Assembly: GCA_049487715.1 (NCBI GenBank)
Contig: CP150582.1
Span: 425,858-489,857 of the forward strand
DNA length: 64,000 bases
Source: Pycnococcus provasolii
Taxonomy: Eukaryota > Chlorophyta > Pseudoscourfieldiophyceae > Pseudoscourfieldiales
Direction: 5' to 3'
In this document: in pieces, positions 38,319 through 47,238 of the stretch
Position numbering within the stretch: position 1 is the stretch's first letter
Layout: every line of letters starts with the position of its first letter
Position numbers and translations under genes: made by a program
Notes under the pieces: model-generated
Databases searched by the model: none
Told to the model about the DNA's origin: nothing
What the model saw: only the letters and a program-made list of their open reading frames with translations

Positions 38319-38926
38319 GCGAGCAAGTCAACAGGGTAGACAGGCAGGTGGCCGCCTAGCTCGGAACGGCGCAGCTTCGTATGCGTGTGCGTGCCTAGAC
38401 GAGTCCGCGTGTACCTTAACGAGCCCGTGCCAAGTGTATTGCGTTGTGTTGGTTGCGCGCGCGATGCCGAGTCACACGGCGGGCATGAGGCGACGAGGGG
38501 AGGTTCCGGGAGTCCGCGGACGACACCCGGGGGAGGTTTTCCGAACAACGCGACGCGGGACAACCAACGTCCGAAGGTCATTCCGACTTCATACCACCTT
38601 GCACGTTGGAGTGGAACAACGGGAACTCTCTGTCCAGTGTGCCACTGTGGGGCTTCCGCCTCTCTTCTCAGGACTGTCCTTTTCTTTTCTTTTCTGACCA
38701 CCCTTCACAACGACGACGATTACCTCTACCGGGAAGTACCTTTAAAGTTTACCACATGCGAACCCGTCCCGTCCCCCTCCCACTCCGCCTCCTTCTCCTT
38801 CTCAGAGCAACAAATGACAAATGACGCAAGCGCGTGCGCCGTGCCGCGTGCGGGACTTGTGAACCAGCATCCGCACCGTGCATAACCGCTTGTTGTGTGC
38901 GCTCACCTTCGACTTTGACGGCCGTT
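38319..38926. other. Intergenic region
   Basis: No gene supported. It lies between the start of the four-TM gene and the 3' end of the acylated-protein gene. Small open frames here have no protein-like pattern. Confidence 0.45.
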
Positions 38927-39715
38927 TCAAGTCATCACGACGGGGGAAGCCGTCGTTATCGAAGGGGTGCCTTCGAGCGAACCTCCCTCGTCGTCCACAG
39001 ACGACGACGCAATATCCTCCGCCTCACCCGTGCTCGCCTTCGTCGCTTCGTCCGGTGCTGCGACCTGGTCCATGGTTGGTGCAGGTGCAAGAGGAGATTC
39101 GGTGTCCTCGCCGTCGCTATGCTTGCCCAAGTTGTTGGTTTCCTCCTCAACCTTCTTCTTCTTGTTGTTGTTGTTGTCCTCCCCATCGTTCGCGTCAGTC
39201 ACAACATCCTCATCGTTATTTTCGTCACGTTCAGAGAGAGCGTCGAGCATACCAGGCGAGTCACCAGTCTTCGCTGGCGACGACGGCAAGAAGAGGTGCT
39301 TCTCGCTCTCCTCCGCGTGCTGCGCGCACATATCCTGGTGTTTGGTAATGGCGGAGTCCATCATCGATCTGCACATGAGCATGCCGGCGAGAAGCCCTTT
39401 CCCGTGGTCGACGATGGCGTCCTTCGTGACTCCATGCTCACGCTCCGCCGCCTCGCACTTAATGCACGCTTCGGCGTATTTCAGTTTCAGGGCATCGTAC
39501 CGGTTCTCGAGGTCATTGTACTCTTGTGGTGTAACGCGACGCTTCACAACCGCCCACTTGCCTGCGGCTTTTTTCTTCGCCGCCGATGACGCCTCCAGCT
39601 CGCGGATCGCCGCGACCGCCGCCGCCGCCGCCGAATCGGACACCACCGCCGCCGGTTCCTGGTCCTGCGACGACGACGCTTCCTTCTTCTTCTGCGACGA
39701 TACGCACGCCCCCAT
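38927..39715 (-). CDS. Probable N-myristoylated and palmitoylated acidic protein
   Basis: Start taken at 39715, giving 262 residues beginning M-G-A-C-V-S-S-Q-K-K-K. Gly2 followed by Ser6-type context and basic residues matches N-myristoylation, and Cys4 is in place for palmitoylation, as in many membrane-anchored signalling proteins. An upstream in-frame ATG (39763) would bury this motif and is less likely. The middle (EYNDLENRYDALKLKYAEAC...) is a coiled coil. The C-terminal half is acidic and low complexity with poly-N/K. No catalytic motif. A plasma-membrane or flagellar-membrane scaffold is a guess from the anchor alone. Confidence 0.65.
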   Translation of the reverse strand: MGACVSSQKKKEASSSQDQEPAAVVSDSAAAAAVAAIRELEASSAAKKKAAGKWAVVKRRVTPQEYNDLENRYDALKLKYAEACIKCEAAEREHGVTKDAIVDHGKGLLAGMLMCRSMMDSAITKHQDMCAQHAEESEKHLFLPSSPAKTGDSPGMLDALSERDENNDEDVVTDANDGEDNNNNKKKKVEEETNNLGKHSDGEDTESPLAPAPTMDQVAAPDEATKASTGEAEDIASSSVDDEGGSLEGTPSITTASPVVMT

Positions 39716-40079
39716 CGTACTGCTGCTGATGTGCGAATACGCGAATACGAAACACGCGAGCACGCGGTGGGAAAACAGGGAAAAGAAAGGAGAGCACGTT
39801 CGTTCACGAGGGGTCCGTCACACAGCCGGCGGGAAGGGAAGGGAAGGGAAGGGGACGCCGGCGGGAAGGTGCTTCCCTTCCCTTCCCTTCCCTTCCGAAG
39901 TCCGGGGGAGAAGAAAACTCTCTCGGAACTCTCACACCACCTTCTCGCACCCGAACCGAAATCTGATAAAGGTATCTGATATCTCCCCTTCTGGCCTTCT
40001 CTCTTTGTTTGGTCATTATTAGGGCGTAGGGTTACCTGAACTCGGGGCGAGTTTGGGGATACCGGTCGAGCATCTGTAG
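39716..40079. other. Promoter side of acylated-protein gene, with GGGAA/TTCCC hairpin tract
   Basis: No gene supported. It contains a (GGGAA)n block at 39832-39860 and its complement (CTTCCC)n at 39871-39898, which pair as an inverted repeat. Confidence 0.5.
39832..39898. repeat. GGGAA / TTCCC inverted repeat, G-quadruplex-capable
   Basis: Five GGG runs spaced by AA are followed after about 10 bp by the reverse complement. The arms can form a long hairpin, and the G-rich strand fits a four-run G-quadruplex pattern. It lies about 120 bp upstream of the minus-strand start at 39715. A similar TTCCC tract is the pyrimidine tract of the carrier intron (3402-3430). Confidence 0.75.
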
Positions 40080-40646
40080 GTGTTCAATAAGGATATAGGA
40101 TACTTTTGCATGTGGAGGTGGCCAAGATGGCGACGTGATCATGGTTTTCATGTTATTCAGGTCCGCCGCGAAAAATACACCATTGAGCAAGCAGAGGCTC
40201 AGATTTTCGCATCGTGGGCTTGGGCCGTCGCGCTATTCCTGCAGAGAACGGTACCGCAGCAAACCGGCGCCGGCGGGGAGCCACCTACGCAACTTGCAGC
40301 GGGTACGATCAGGAACACCTTGTCTGCTGTAAGCTGGGCACACGGGATCCGGGACATGGAGGACCCGCTACGGCACCCATTCATCGCCAAGGCGAGGAAA
40401 GCGATCGGCAGGATGACGCGCGGCACCGAGGCAGGCACCACGAAGGCTGCCTGGGCCGTTCCGGTCCATCACGTAGCGCTCATCGTCGCCGCAGCGTGCT
40501 CCGAACGAGACCGATTTGTCGCGGCAGGCGACCTTGAACGCGCCCTGGCCGCGTCGCGGGACGCCCTGCTGCGGTGCTCTCGCCACCAATTCTCGGCCAC
40601 GCTGTCTGAGACGAGGAACGCATTGATGGTGTGGTTCAGCGTTTGA
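40080..40646 (+). pseudogene. Tyrosine-recombinase core-binding domain fragment (DIRS/Crypton/Kangaroo-like)
   Basis: A 188-codon frame. The pattern FASWAWAVALFLQRTVPQQ, then GTIRNTLSAVSWAHGIRDME and DPLRHPFIAKARKAIGRMTR, matches the N-terminal core-binding (SAM-like) domain of eukaryotic tyrosine recombinases: the 'T-I-R-N-x-L-S-A-V-x-W-x-H' helix is characteristic. The catalytic R...HxxR...Y part is missing, and the frame ends just after DALLRCSRHQ. A gag-like frame on the opposite strand begins nearby (40936). It is a dead, truncated copy. Family name is inferred from the motif only. Confidence 0.55.
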
Positions 40647-40936
40647 GGTGACTGCATCACGCTCGCGCGGTCACAGCGCTCGTTGAGCCGTTTGAGCTTC
40701 TGCTCACATTCTTGCGGTGTTTCGCCTCCGTGGAGTCCCATGTCCTTCGATTCCCGCTCCACTACGTCAGCGCCAGCGTTGTTGTCGTCCATTCCTGCCG
40801 ACGTTGCAGCTGGTGCTCCTGTTGTGCCTGCTAATTCCTGTGCAAGCTGGCCTCGGTTGAGTCTGCCTCCTGGGCTTCGTCTCCAGCCTTGTTGTGAACT
40901 GCTAGCCTGGTTGCCTGGGCTTGTCGGTGCTTGCAT
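40469..40936 (-). pseudogene. Gag-like ORF fragment of the same mobile element
   Basis: A 155-codon frame starting MQAPTSPGNQASSSQQGW. The first ~105 residues look genuine: Q/G/S-rich, then RGQLAQELAGTTGAP, GETPQECEQKLKRLNERCDR (helical) and QTLNHTINAFLV. The rest overlaps the opposite-strand recombinase fragment and is probably a shadow. A head like this is usual for ORF1/gag of DIRS-type elements, which place the recombinase on either strand. RT/RNase H is absent. Low certainty. Confidence 0.3.
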
Positions 40937-42077
40937 TCACCAGCGATTCACGCCAGCAGTCTGCTATTCACCTGACGACTAGCCACGCTTCGGTTGCCTC
41001 TCGTTGCACGCTGTGCAAGCTTGGCACTTTCTCAATTAACGCGCTTCTCACGCGCTGCTGTCTCCTGCAGCTGTCTTCCTGGGTTCCTGCCGTGTACGTA
41101 GCGTACCGGCTTAAATCACCGCCGTCTGCTGCGGCTTTACCTGCTGCTGAGTGCCTTAACGCCTTCCTGTGTCTGCGTTCAGCTCCGTTGCGTGCGTTGA
41201 ACCCTAGCTCAGTTCAATCGCCAACGAATTCCTCTCTCCTCTGGCTGTACGGGTCAGCCCTCGTAGTTTTTACGTGTTCTTCGATTATTCTCGCTCCGTG
41301 CGCTCCTCAACGCCGATTCAAGCAGCTGCGGTGTGACTGGCAACGTTGCAGCAACTTACCTTAACCTCTGTTGGGTTACACGTTCACTCACTCTCACTTC
41401 TCTCACGGTATTCACGCCACGCGCGTAAAAACTCGCCCCGTATGAACCGGGCGAACCGGGGCAAGGGCCCTAAGGTAACCCCCGACCGTTCCTTTCTGAC
41501 TTACCCCTCTCCAGCCTGGCGGCCCCTCGTTTGCGAGTGCCGCCTCCTCCCTCTCCTTCCTCACCTCCCTCCGCGCCGTAGCCGTGGCTGCGCTCGCTCG
41601 TCACGCGCCCGAGTATGTGCCTGACACACACCCGACCGGCGTCTCCTGCGGACGCCAGCCGGGATGTTACTCTCTCCAATCCCGATTCGAGACAGCGGGG
41701 CTGTGGATTACAAAGAACTTAGACCTCCATCTCATTGTTCGTAAAAGAGCTCGGCTCTCCCATCCTTGCGCAACCGTGGAATAACAAAACAAAATATTCG
41801 AGAAAACCTCGACCTCGTCAGCGAGATTCTCGTCGAATGTGGTGAGTCGAGTGTAATAGTATAATAGTGAGCTTTACCGTCGAAGGTGCTGGATGGGTGT
41901 TTAAAGTTGGATCTTTCCCGGCACCTGGAACGACCACGCCCCTACCTCGTAACGAAAATCTTGCTCACAGGCCATCCAACTCAATAGATAATAGATACTT
42001 AAGTAATAATACTTAATACTAATATAGATACATAATTTGAGTGGAAAAAAGAATGGTATCATAGTCTAGTGTACGTG
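40937..42077. other. Non-coding remainder of the element region and 3' flank
   Basis: No gene is supported. Reading frames here lack a clear pattern. Sequence 41130-41400 has many CTCACTC and TTCAACG words and may be an element terminus. AT-rich DNA at 41970-42060 precedes the 3' end of the large LRR gene. Confidence 0.4.
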
Positions 42078-45000
42078 TTACTTTGTGAGGAGGTGCTTGC
42101 CACTGACTACTGTCAGCAAGCTGCTGTGCACCGGCACATAGCCTTGTGGCCGTCGGTTGTCACGCAAAAAACGACGGCGCTGAAGGAATCCGCGAATACC
42201 AGCCTGCACACGAACCATCGCTTCGCGCTCCCGCTTGAACTTTCGTCGCTGCAGATACGCCAAAAAACGCGCGCGAATCACAACCGTCGCGTGGGCACGC
42301 GAAAACTCGCGCGCGGGGGCTTGCACGCGAACGTGGTAGTGGATGCGAAGCTGCATCTCGCGACGCGACTTCTTCCCGCGCATTGTGCTCTGGATCCTCG
42401 TGGCTGCACGATGTGCCGATTCGTCGTGGTACCCAAGGTCGAAGCGAATCGCGGGAGGTGCCGAGACTGTTCGTCGCCTCCACGATGCCGCTTCCGCCTT
42501 TTTCTTATAAGCATCGCCTTGTCCAGCCACCTGCTCGTTGAGACGTTCTGATGCGCTGGTGGTAATACGTGACATCTGTCGGCCGCGTTCACCCTTCGCG
42601 GCTTCCATGCTCGACCCAGCAGCCGCAAGATCTAAGCGGTGAGATGCGTCACTGCGTGTGGCATTGATGCGAAATCGTACAAACCTTGCAACCTTACGGA
42701 ACGACTCAAAGTCGCTGCGGAAACGCTTCATCGGATCCTCGTCCAATCTACTCTTTTGCTTCTGCAGCTTCCCTAGCATGGACACGGCATTCGACGAGAC
42801 AGCGACAGCCTTCCCCTTGGCGTGCATCGCATCGAACGTCGCTTTTTTGCCAGCACCTAGATCCGCCACAGATGCACGCGCATCTTCAAGCATTTTATCC
42901 GTCAAATCGGGCAAGCCGAGTGATCGCAGGTCCGACGCGCTGTGTCGGCGCTTGAACGGATAACTCGTAGCGTGCTCGTCCTCGACAATACCCGCACGCA
43001 CGAGCACCTCCCTTCTTCGTGCAGTAACGTCTTCAATTTCCTTCGCCACTGCGATGAACGCGCTATCCACATTCGCATTCGGCGGCACATACTCTACGGG
43101 ACGCAAGCTTGAAAACACCTGAATTCCTGCGCCGCCATGCGGCCCTCCCGTTCCCGCGAGCAGCACCGTGCCATCAGAAACGAGGGAAAAGGCTGGCTGC
43201 TTCATCGAGATCACGCGCACGCACGTCCAAGAGTCCCTGAGGTGCTTCTTCGTGCGTCCTAACTTTGGCAATCCATCAAGGCGAAGGTGGTTCTCGACAT
43301 CGAGCGATACGCAGCGTCGAGGTGCTACCCACATGCGAATCGACATGTCCAATCCCGCGGTCACAAGGTATCCTCCCGCCGCCTCTAGCGCTGTAATGCT
43401 CCCGTGCTTCGTGTCACTAAGTAAAGATGCGACGTGCCAGCTCTTCTCGAACATTTGCTGCGTGCCGAACGAGTCGCCGCCCGTTCCAAGATGCTGTGCA
43501 GCCGCGGAATGCTCGACGCTGTCCGCCTTTTTTGCCCCAAAGCTGCCGAACGAGCGGTTATTCATTTTGCACTCCATGATGTGATCGAGGCCCCAATTGT
43601 GAAATGTCTTTCCACGATACGCAACCACGCGAAGCCTGCCATCGCCGTCAGCTGCAACCAATGATCCCGGGTGGCACGCTAGACCCGTCGAGTCAACGAG
43701 CGACGCAACGAGGCCGTGCAGGAAGCCGTCCATTTTCCCGATGCAGGCGAACTGAACAGTCTCCTCCTCTTCCTCAACGTCTGGATCGGTGCTGATGCAG
43801 TCAAGAAGATTCGCATCGTCGCCATCTCTTTCAATCGCCTCGAGCTGCGAATTGTGTATCCGCATGGCATGCTGGTAATGCTTCACCGATCGAATGCGCA
43901 ACCACATGCGCACCTGACCATACGACCCGCCGGTGAAAAGAACACTGTCAAGTCCATTCGGGTCCGTGCCGCAGTATCCAGGAACCGACGCAGCCATGCT
44001 GTGCACGCCACTTTCGTGCCCCTTGAGATTTGCCAACCTTTTTATTTTGCTTGGCTCTTCGACTGATGGGAGTTCGTCGTCGTCGTCCTGTGGCGGGTCG
44101 ATGTCGTAAACTCGCACGATTCCATCCTCGCACCCCACCGCCACGAACTCATCCCACGCACAGACGGACAGAGGACTGCGAACTGACGTCCTTCGCTCGA
44201 CTTTCCACGCCTCGTCGGGATTCCAAACGAGCAAATCTCCCGAATTGCCAATCGTCACCAGCCGCTCGCTCGGTGCAGAGGCTCGACCCATCTTCACCTC
44301 CCTGAACAGGAGCAGCGTGCAACCTGCAAGGACGGCGACAGCCTCCCCCTGCGCGTTCCCAGAGTTCTGGTGCAAAGTCGTCAAGCGCTGCCAACCGTAG
44401 TTGTTGTTTGCCATGCGCCCTCCTTGTGTCGGGCACCAAACCGTGCTTGTTCCAGTGCTGCTGCATGCGACGACGTTGCCGCTGCAGGCAACGAGCGCGT
44501 GTATCGATCCCTTGTACTTTGTGCGCGCTCTATCTTCGAAAATCGCACCGCCGTACCAGAATCGATCTAGATAAAGCAATGGTCTTTGAAGCACTCCCTG
44601 CACCGTGATGACGCTATCCATTTCCTCCTCGATGGCAGCCCACTTGCTTTTCATCGCGTCGAGTTCACTCATTTGCTGATCTTTTCGCAACTTTGCAACC
44701 TCGCAGCACGTGGGCACGCTCGTTTCAAGCCCAATGAGCTGGCGAGAGCGCAATTTCATTTTGCGCATGATTCCAGCCTGAGGTGCTGGTGTGGGAGTTG
44801 ACCGGAAGATCACACCGGGATTCACCGCAAGGCCATTGTGCAGGCTCGACGCCACCTCGCCAATCTTCTCACGGAGCACGTCGATGCCAAGAGCGCTCTC
44901 CACGTCCAAGCGAACACTAAATCCGCGAAATGCAAGCGTTCGCGCACCCAACGTAGCGAGGGAGTGGCTTGCACCCTGCTTCGTGTACTTCGCATGAACA

Positions 45001-46898
45001 CTCGCGTTGAAGCGAATCTTTTGGACGGCGAGTTCCAGAAGATCTTTGTTTAGCATATCCGCCATGGAAGTTGACGAGTCATCTGCCGGCACCAAAGCTG
45101 CCGCCGCCGCCTCTTCGCCATTCATCGCCATCTCGTCGTCAATCTCCGCTGGAGCGCCAACTTCCTGCTCTTTGGCAATCATCTTTCCAAGAAAGCTTCC
45201 CACCTGCCTGCCCAGTTCTCGCTCCAGCTCCTCGAACACAGCCTTGAATCGTGACACTACCGCCTGACAGATCATCGCGACTTGACTTGCCTGGTGCTTG
45301 ATCCATTCCGGCCGCTCCACGATTGCGATGCGATTCATCACGAGAAGCACCGACGCCTCAGGGTATGCCTCGAGCAATCCCGTGAGTGGCTTCGTGACAC
45401 GATCAACAAGCACAGTAGCCCATCGGTTGTACTCCAGCTGCACCACCTTCTTCGCGGCGTCGAAATCCTTCGCGGTAAACACGTCTTCGCCATTTCTCGC
45501 GCGATCGCCCGAGATGATAGCCATGGCGTCCAGGGCATTTTTTGTCGGCTCTACGGCATCCCAGACGAGTACGAACAACGTCGATTCGCCGTTGACGAAC
45601 GTGCTCGCAACGTCGAACGCCATGTCGTACAACGCAAGTTCCATCTTCCGCGTGTGCGCATCGCCACCATCTTGCATTCCGGAGCTAGCGTGCACGGTAA
45701 GCATCTCCACACGTCCCCCCACGATCGTCTCGGCATGATGAATAAACTCCCGTGTGGCATTCTCACGTGCAGCGCGCGTATTTCTATCTTCATGAAGGTT
45801 CTGGTCGAGAGAAAGCGTTGGCATCTTTTGCGGCGTGTAAGCGGCGTCGGCGTCGGCGCCATCGCCAGCGGCGGCGAGAGCTTTCTTTGCGGCGCGGCGC
45901 TTTATCGCCCTTGACGCCTCCACCCTGTCGCCCAAGAGCGCGTGGTAGATCTCACTTCGCGAGTCGGCGGCTGTGTGCTCACCAACTAGCAGCACACGCA
46001 GCTGGGTAGCTTGTGCGCCGTGCTTTCTTGCCACGCTCACCCCACCGGGCAGGCCCGCAAGCATGCGCGAGTGATTGCGCAGGTACGCGAGCACACGAAA
46101 TGCGTCCACGGTGTCGTCACCCGTCGCCTCGCAGATTCTGAGTGGTGGGAAGATGAGCGGGTTCCCGTCAAGCTTAAGCTTGACGATAAGGCTGACGAAA
46201 CGCGACAGCGTCAGCGGAAGCGTGTGGATGGAGTTCTCTCCAATGTCCAAGCTGCTCAGTTTTCGTAAGCGGCCGACTTGCTCCGGCAGCTTGAGAAGTC
46301 CAGTGCGGCGCAGAGAAAGCTTACGAAGATTCTTGAGCGCCCAAACGGACCGATGCACCTGCTGGATGATGTTGTGGGAGAGGTCGAGCACCTGGAGGCG
46401 AATGTATCCTTGCAGGCGCGGGCAGTCCTGCACACCACGCGCGGAGAGGTCGAGCGTACCAAGCGCCCCCCTGACGTCGTTCGTCGGCCGGTCCTCGACG
46501 AGAACGAGAAGGGCGTCGCCGCGTTTTCCCGTCCAGTCGGGACCCATGAGCTTGCGAAACTCCTTCACCGTGCCCACCTTGACATCCGAGAGGAGCTTCG
46601 CCTTTTGGTACAACGTCTGCCGCGCTGTCGGCCCTCCCGCCAAGTCGCCGTGGTTCGTCGTCGGAGACTCCGACGCCTTCTGCGTCGACGCCGCCTCTTC
46701 GACGAGCTCTTGCTTTAAGGATGCCGTTCGTTCGCGCGCAGCCACCGCCGACGGAGGCTGGGGCGTGACGAATCCCTCCTCGCCCTGCTGCTGCTGCTGC
46801 GGCGGCGGCGGCGGCGGTGGTGTCGCTGGCACAACGTCGCCCGCACTACTGCTGCCAGCGGCGGCAGCGCGGCCACCACGCGACACACGCGCGCCCAT
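42078..46898 (-). CDS. Giant LRR - Roc-like - WD40 - IQ protein
   Basis: A single 1606-residue frame. It begins M-G-A-R-V-S-R, a possible N-myristoyl site. Low complexity (poly-Q/P/G) follows, then leucine-rich repeats at about residues 140-260 (IRLQVLDLSHNIIQQVHRSV, LKNLRKLSLRRTGLLKLPEQ, LRKLSSLDIGENSIHTLPLT). From about 300 a strand RVLLVGEHTAADSRSE sits where Roc GTPases have the P-loop, but G-x-x-x-x-G-K-S/T is not intact. Residues ~560-700 are helical, COR-like. WD40-type strands occupy about 830-1320 (NVVACSSTGTSTVWCPTQGG, DEFVAVGCEDGIVRVYDIDP, LDSVLFTGGSYGQVRMWLRI, GGYLVTAGLDMSIRMWVAPR). Two or three IQ motifs close the protein (AATRIQSTMRGKKSRREM, MVRVQAGIRGFLQRRRF), predicting calmodulin binding. 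The order LRR-Roc-COR-WD40 recalls LRRK2/ROCO proteins without the kinase. A large Ca2+-linked scaffold is inferred. Confidence 0.75.
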   Translation of the reverse strand: MGARVSRGGRAAAAGSSSAGDVVPATPPPPPPPQQQQQGEEGFVTPQPPSAVAARERTASLKQELVEEAASTQKASESPTTNHGDLAGGPTARQTLYQKAKLLSDVKVGTVKEFRKLMGPDWTGKRGDALLVLVEDRPTNDVRGALGTLDLSARGVQDCPRLQGYIRLQVLDLSHNIIQQVHRSVWALKNLRKLSLRRTGLLKLPEQVGRLRKLSSLDIGENSIHTLPLTLSRFVSLIVKLKLDGNPLIFPPLRICEATGDDTVDAFRVLAYLRNHSRMLAGLPGGVSVARKHGAQATQLRVLLVGEHTAADSRSEIYHALLGDRVEASRAIKRRAAKKALAAAGDGADADAAYTPQKMPTLSLDQNLHEDRNTRAARENATREFIHHAETIVGGRVEMLTVHASSGMQDGGDAHTRKMELALYDMAFDVASTFVNGESTLFVLVWDAVEPTKNALDAMAIISGDRARNGEDVFTAKDFDAAKKVVQLEYNRWATVLVDRVTKPLTGLLEAYPEASVLLVMNRIAIVERPEWIKHQASQVAMICQAVVSRFKAVFEELERELGRQVGSFLGKMIAKEQEVGAPAEIDDEMAMNGEEAAAAALVPADDSSTSMADMLNKDLLELAVQKIRFNASVHAKYTKQGASHSLATLGARTLAFRGFSVRLDVESALGIDVLREKIGEVASSLHNGLAVNPGVIFRSTPTPAPQAGIMRKMKLRSRQLIGLETSVPTCCEVAKLRKDQQMSELDAMKSKWAAIEEEMDSVITVQGVLQRPLLYLDRFWYGGAIFEDRARTKYKGSIHALVACSGNVVACSSTGTSTVWCPTQGGRMANNNYGWQRLTTLHQNSGNAQGEAVAVLAGCTLLLFREVKMGRASAPSERLVTIGNSGDLLVWNPDEAWKVERRTSVRSPLSVCAWDEFVAVGCEDGIVRVYDIDPPQDDDDELPSVEEPSKIKRLANLKGHESGVHSMAASVPGYCGTDPNGLDSVLFTGGSYGQVRMWLRIRSVKHYQHAMRIHNSQLEAIERDGDDANLLDCISTDPDVEEEEETVQFACIGKMDGFLHGLVASLVDSTGLACHPGSLVAADGDGRLRVVAYRGKTFHNWGLDHIMECKMNNRSFGSFGAKKADSVEHSAAAQHLGTGGDSFGTQQMFEKSWHVASLLSDTKHGSITALEAAGGYLVTAGLDMSIRMWVAPRRCVSLDVENHLRLDGLPKLGRTKKHLRDSWTCVRVISMKQPAFSLVSDGTVLLAGTGGPHGGAGIQVFSSLRPVEYVPPNANVDSAFIAVAKEIEDVTARRREVLVRAGIVEDEHATSYPFKRRHSASDLRSLGLPDLTDKMLEDARASVADLGAGKKATFDAMHAKGKAVAVSSNAVSMLGKLQKQKSRLDEDPMKRFRSDFESFRKVARFVRFRINATRSDASHRLDLAAAGSSMEAAKGERGRQMSRITTSASERLNEQVAGQGDAYKKKAEAASWRRRTVSAPPAIRFDLGYHDESAHRAATRIQSTMRGKKSRREMQLRIHYHVRVQAPAREFSRAHATVVIRARFLAYLQRRKFKREREAMVRVQAGIRGFLQRRRFLRDNRRPQGYVPVHSSLLTVVSGKHLLTK

Positions 46899-47238
46899 GA
46901 CTCAGGCCCTGATAGTCTTCGCCTGCGAAGGGGAAGAGGGAGAAAGAAAAAAAAGGGGGAGAGGATGAATTCGTCCACCGGTCGCATGGGAACTGTACCC
47001 GGCTGCCCGGTAGTGCGACCAAACAATAATACAAACGGTCTGCCCAGGGTCCCCTTGTTCTCGCATATGTACCTACTGTATAGTGGTAAGTACAAGTGGT
47101 GGTCACCTTCCTTCCCTCTCTCCCTTTCATCCCCTTCCTCCCCTTCGTCAGTTGTCAGTGACCGGTCAACTTTTCCCTTCCCAGGTGGCACCGTGCCTGG
47201 GGGAAGGGGGGACAAATGTGCAAGGGCTGAGAGGGTTG

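Noticed and set aside
38385-38885. 166-codon plus-strand frame in the 38.3-38.9 kb gap
   Set aside because: No motif and the composition changes along it; no neighbour supports it.
41641-41720. tRNA-like T-loop text (CCCGATTCGAGACAGCGGGG)
   Set aside because: No matching acceptor stem or anticodon arm at the right distance, and the box B word is incomplete.
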